23,048 nucleotides of DNA, taken from positions 1-23,048 of the forward strand of contig JALNWY010000032.1 of NCBI GenBank assembly GCA_023230665.1, read 5' to 3'. The stretch comes from Deltaproteobacteria bacterium (GTDB lineage Bacteria; Desulfobacterota; Desulfomonilia; UBA1062). A program made the position numbers and the translations under genes. Under the pieces are notes generated by a model, which was given only the letters and a program-made list of their open reading frames with translations, was not told the origin of the DNA and searched no databases. Positions 21,564 to 23,048 of the stretch are shown one piece after another (positions within the stretch are counted from its first letter, which is position 1; every line of letters begins with the position of its first letter).

Positions 21564-23048
21564 AATACTGGCTCTGCTTGCAGTAACTCTCACTCTGCCG
21601 ATTGTAGGCGCGGCTGCGGACCTCGTTTTGACCACCGGTTCGGAGGAGATCGTGGGCTACGTGGCTGACGTGCCGTGCGTCTCCCTGAGACAAGGAGCGC
21701 CCGTTGAGGTGCTCATGGAGGAATCCGACGGGGTCTTCCGGGTGTACGATGCCTCGGGCACAACCTATAGCGCGTCCTCCCTGGAGGATGCGGTGGACGG
21801 CTATCTGAGGAACAAGGGCGCGTGCGTGATCCAGGAGATCGAGGTCAAGGGCCACAGCCGCATCAGCCCCGAGGCGATCCGGTTCAGGCTGAAAAACGCA
21901 CCCGGAGATATTCTGCACCGGCAGGCGGTGCGCAAGGACATCGAAGAGATCTACTCCATGGGCTACTTCGAGACCGTTGACGCCGACTTCGAAGAGGGAT
22001 CGCTGGTCTTTACGGTCAAGGAATACCCCGTGATCACCTCCATCGAGGTGGAGGGAAACGACGAGATCGATGATGAAGAAATCATCGAGTCCATCGGCAT
22101 GAAACGCTTTGACATTCTCAACACCCGGACCCTCAAGACGAGCGTCGACCGCATCATTTCCCTGTACCGGGAAAAGGGATACTACAACGTGGAGGTGAGC
22201 TCCTCCACCGAGATCACCGAAGGCGGGATCGTGCTCACCTTCACCGTGGACGAGAACAACAAGCTCTATATCAAGAAGGTCTCCTTCGACGGCAACGAGA
22301 ACATCTCCGACCGCAAGCTCAGAGGGGTCATGGAGACGAAGAACCGCTGGATCCTCGGCCTGTTCGGACATTCCGGCTCCTATCTCGAAGAGTCTCTGGA
22401 CACCGATCTCCTGAGGATCGAGCAGTATTACGGCGATCAGGGCTACATCAAGGCCCGTGCCGGCAGGCCCCAGGCGGAAGTCAGGGAAGACAAGGGCATC
22501 TACATCACCATCCCCATCCGTGAAGGCCCACTGTTCTATTTCGGAGACATCGAGGTGACCGGTGATCTGATCAAGCCCCGGGAAGAGCTCATGAAGGCTC
22601 TCAATATCAAGACCGGAGAAAAGATGCGAAAGAGCCTGATCCAGCAGTCAGTGGAAAACCTCAGGAACATCTATATGGATCAGGGATTCGCCTATGTGCA
22701 GGTGAAGCCCGACATGGAAGAGACCGCCGGCAACAAGGTGAACCTGTCCTTCAGGGTCAGGAAAGGCGAGCCTGTCAGCATCGACACCATCCATATCCGG
22801 GGCAACACCAAGACCAGGGACAAGGTGGTCCGCAGAGAGCTCAAGCTCAACGAGGGAGACATCTTCTCGTCCTCGAACATCCAGAAGAGCAGGGACAACC
22901 TGGGCCGCCTGGGCTATTTCACCAATATCAACATCGAGTCCATCCCCAAAGACGACGACACGCTGTCTCTTCTGGTGGATGTGGAAGAAACGACCACCGG
23001 GGCGTTTTCCTTCGGGGTGGCCTATTCCAGCGTGGACAAGCTCCTGGG
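21544..23048 (+). CDS. bamA: Outer membrane protein assembly factor BamA, 5' part
   Basis: BamA inserts beta-barrel proteins into the outer membrane. The gene runs off the right edge; 501 residues are visible. It starts at a TTG (21544) inside lolD, preceded by a GGGAGGG run. A signal peptide follows (MNRIPCRILALLAVTLTLPI, cut near residue 25). Five POTRA domains begin near residues 95, 163, 241, 330 and 411, with repeated signatures such as IEVEGNDEI, VSFDGNENI, IEVTGDLI and IHIRGNTKT. The barrel starts near residue 480 (VEETTTGAFSFGVAYSS). Residues 26-94 form an extra stretch before the first POTRA that E. coli BamA lacks; it contains VEVLMEESDGVFRVYDASGT and two cysteines. The overlapping order lysS-lolC-lolD-bamA suggests a single coupled transcript. 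Confidence 0.95.
   Translation, partial: MNRIPCRILALLAVTLTLPIVGAAADLVLTTGSEEIVGYVADVPCVSLRQGAPVEVLMEESDGVFRVYDASGTTYSASSLEDAVDGYLRNKGACVIQEIEVKGHSRISPEAIRFRLKNAPGDILHRQAVRKDIEEIYSMGYFETVDADFEEGSLVFTVKEYPVITSIEVEGNDEIDDEEIIESIGMKRFDILNTRTLKTSVDRIISLYREKGYYNVEVSSSTEITEGGIVLTFTVDENNKLYIKKVSFDGNENISDRKLRGVMETKNRWILGLFGHSGSYLEESLDTDLLRIEQYYGDQGYIKARAGRPQAEVREDKGIYITIPIREGPLFYFGDIEVTGDLIKPREELMKALNIKTGEKMRKSLIQQSVENLRNIYMDQGFAYVQVKPDMEETAGNKVNLSFRVRKGEPVSIDTIHIRGNTKTRDKVVRRELKLNEGDIFSSSNIQKSRDNLGRLGYFTNINIESIPKDDDTLSLLVDVEETTTGAFSFGVAYSSVDKLL

Noticed and set aside
21529..22371. 280-codon open frame on the minus strand
   Set aside because: It is a shadow of bamA, whose POTRA repeats are clear in the plus frame.

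Overview
The window looks like a chromosomal segment of a GC-rich, diderm, flagellated bacterium, most likely one of the former Deltaproteobacteria (Desulfobacterota). This is inferred from gene content, not from a search. The pointers are L-ring and P-ring flagellar genes plus LolCD and BamA (outer membrane), an AsnC-like siroheme decarboxylase beside hemL (siroheme-dependent heme synthesis), and an F0-only atpZ-atpI-atpB-atpE cluster split from the rest of the ATP synthase genes. Nearly all of the DNA codes, genes overlap or nearly touch, and no tRNA, rRNA, insertion sequence, CRISPR array or phage gene was seen.

Layout. 1-1692 (+): 3' part of lon, cut by the left edge, running head-on into hemL. 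1682-3431 (-): ahbB then hemL, overlapping. 3553-5490 (+): a promoter, atpZ, atpI, atpB, a two-hairpin gap, atpE and a terminator-like structure. 5491-5746: no recognisable gene. 5747-13221 (-): a long flagellar run transcribed as flgF-flgG-flgA-flgH-flgI-flgJ(rod-binding)-flgN-flgK-csrA, then a small membrane protein with its own promoter. 13406-13991 (+): a sigma-28 type promoter, a 71-codon unknown gene and flgM. 14000-15256 (-): an orphan lipoprotein of the amino-acid-binding type. 15376-16119 (+): a HAD hydrolase. 16224-18013 (-): an AMMECR1 protein and a degenerate HD-GYP protein. 18110-23048 (+): a promoter and lysS-lolC-lolD-bamA, with bamA cut by the right edge.

How the parts work together. 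The flagellar block encodes rod, P/L rings and their assembly factors, a hook-filament junction protein with its chaperone, and CsrA. The divergent flgM gene has a near-consensus sigma-28 promoter, so the anti-sigma factor appears to be under control of the sigma factor it inhibits. The lysS-lolC-lolD-bamA genes form an overlapping chain combining translation with outer-membrane lipoprotein export and beta-barrel assembly. hemL and ahbB mark the two ends of a tetrapyrrole route.

No wholly new multi-gene system is evident. The points most worth following are: the unknown gene coupled to flgM behind a sigma-28 promoter; an extra domain of about 70 residues before the first POTRA of BamA; an apparent CTG start for lolC; flgL and fliW missing from between flgK and csrA; an HD-GYP domain reading HN for HD; and the hairpins separating atpB from atpE.
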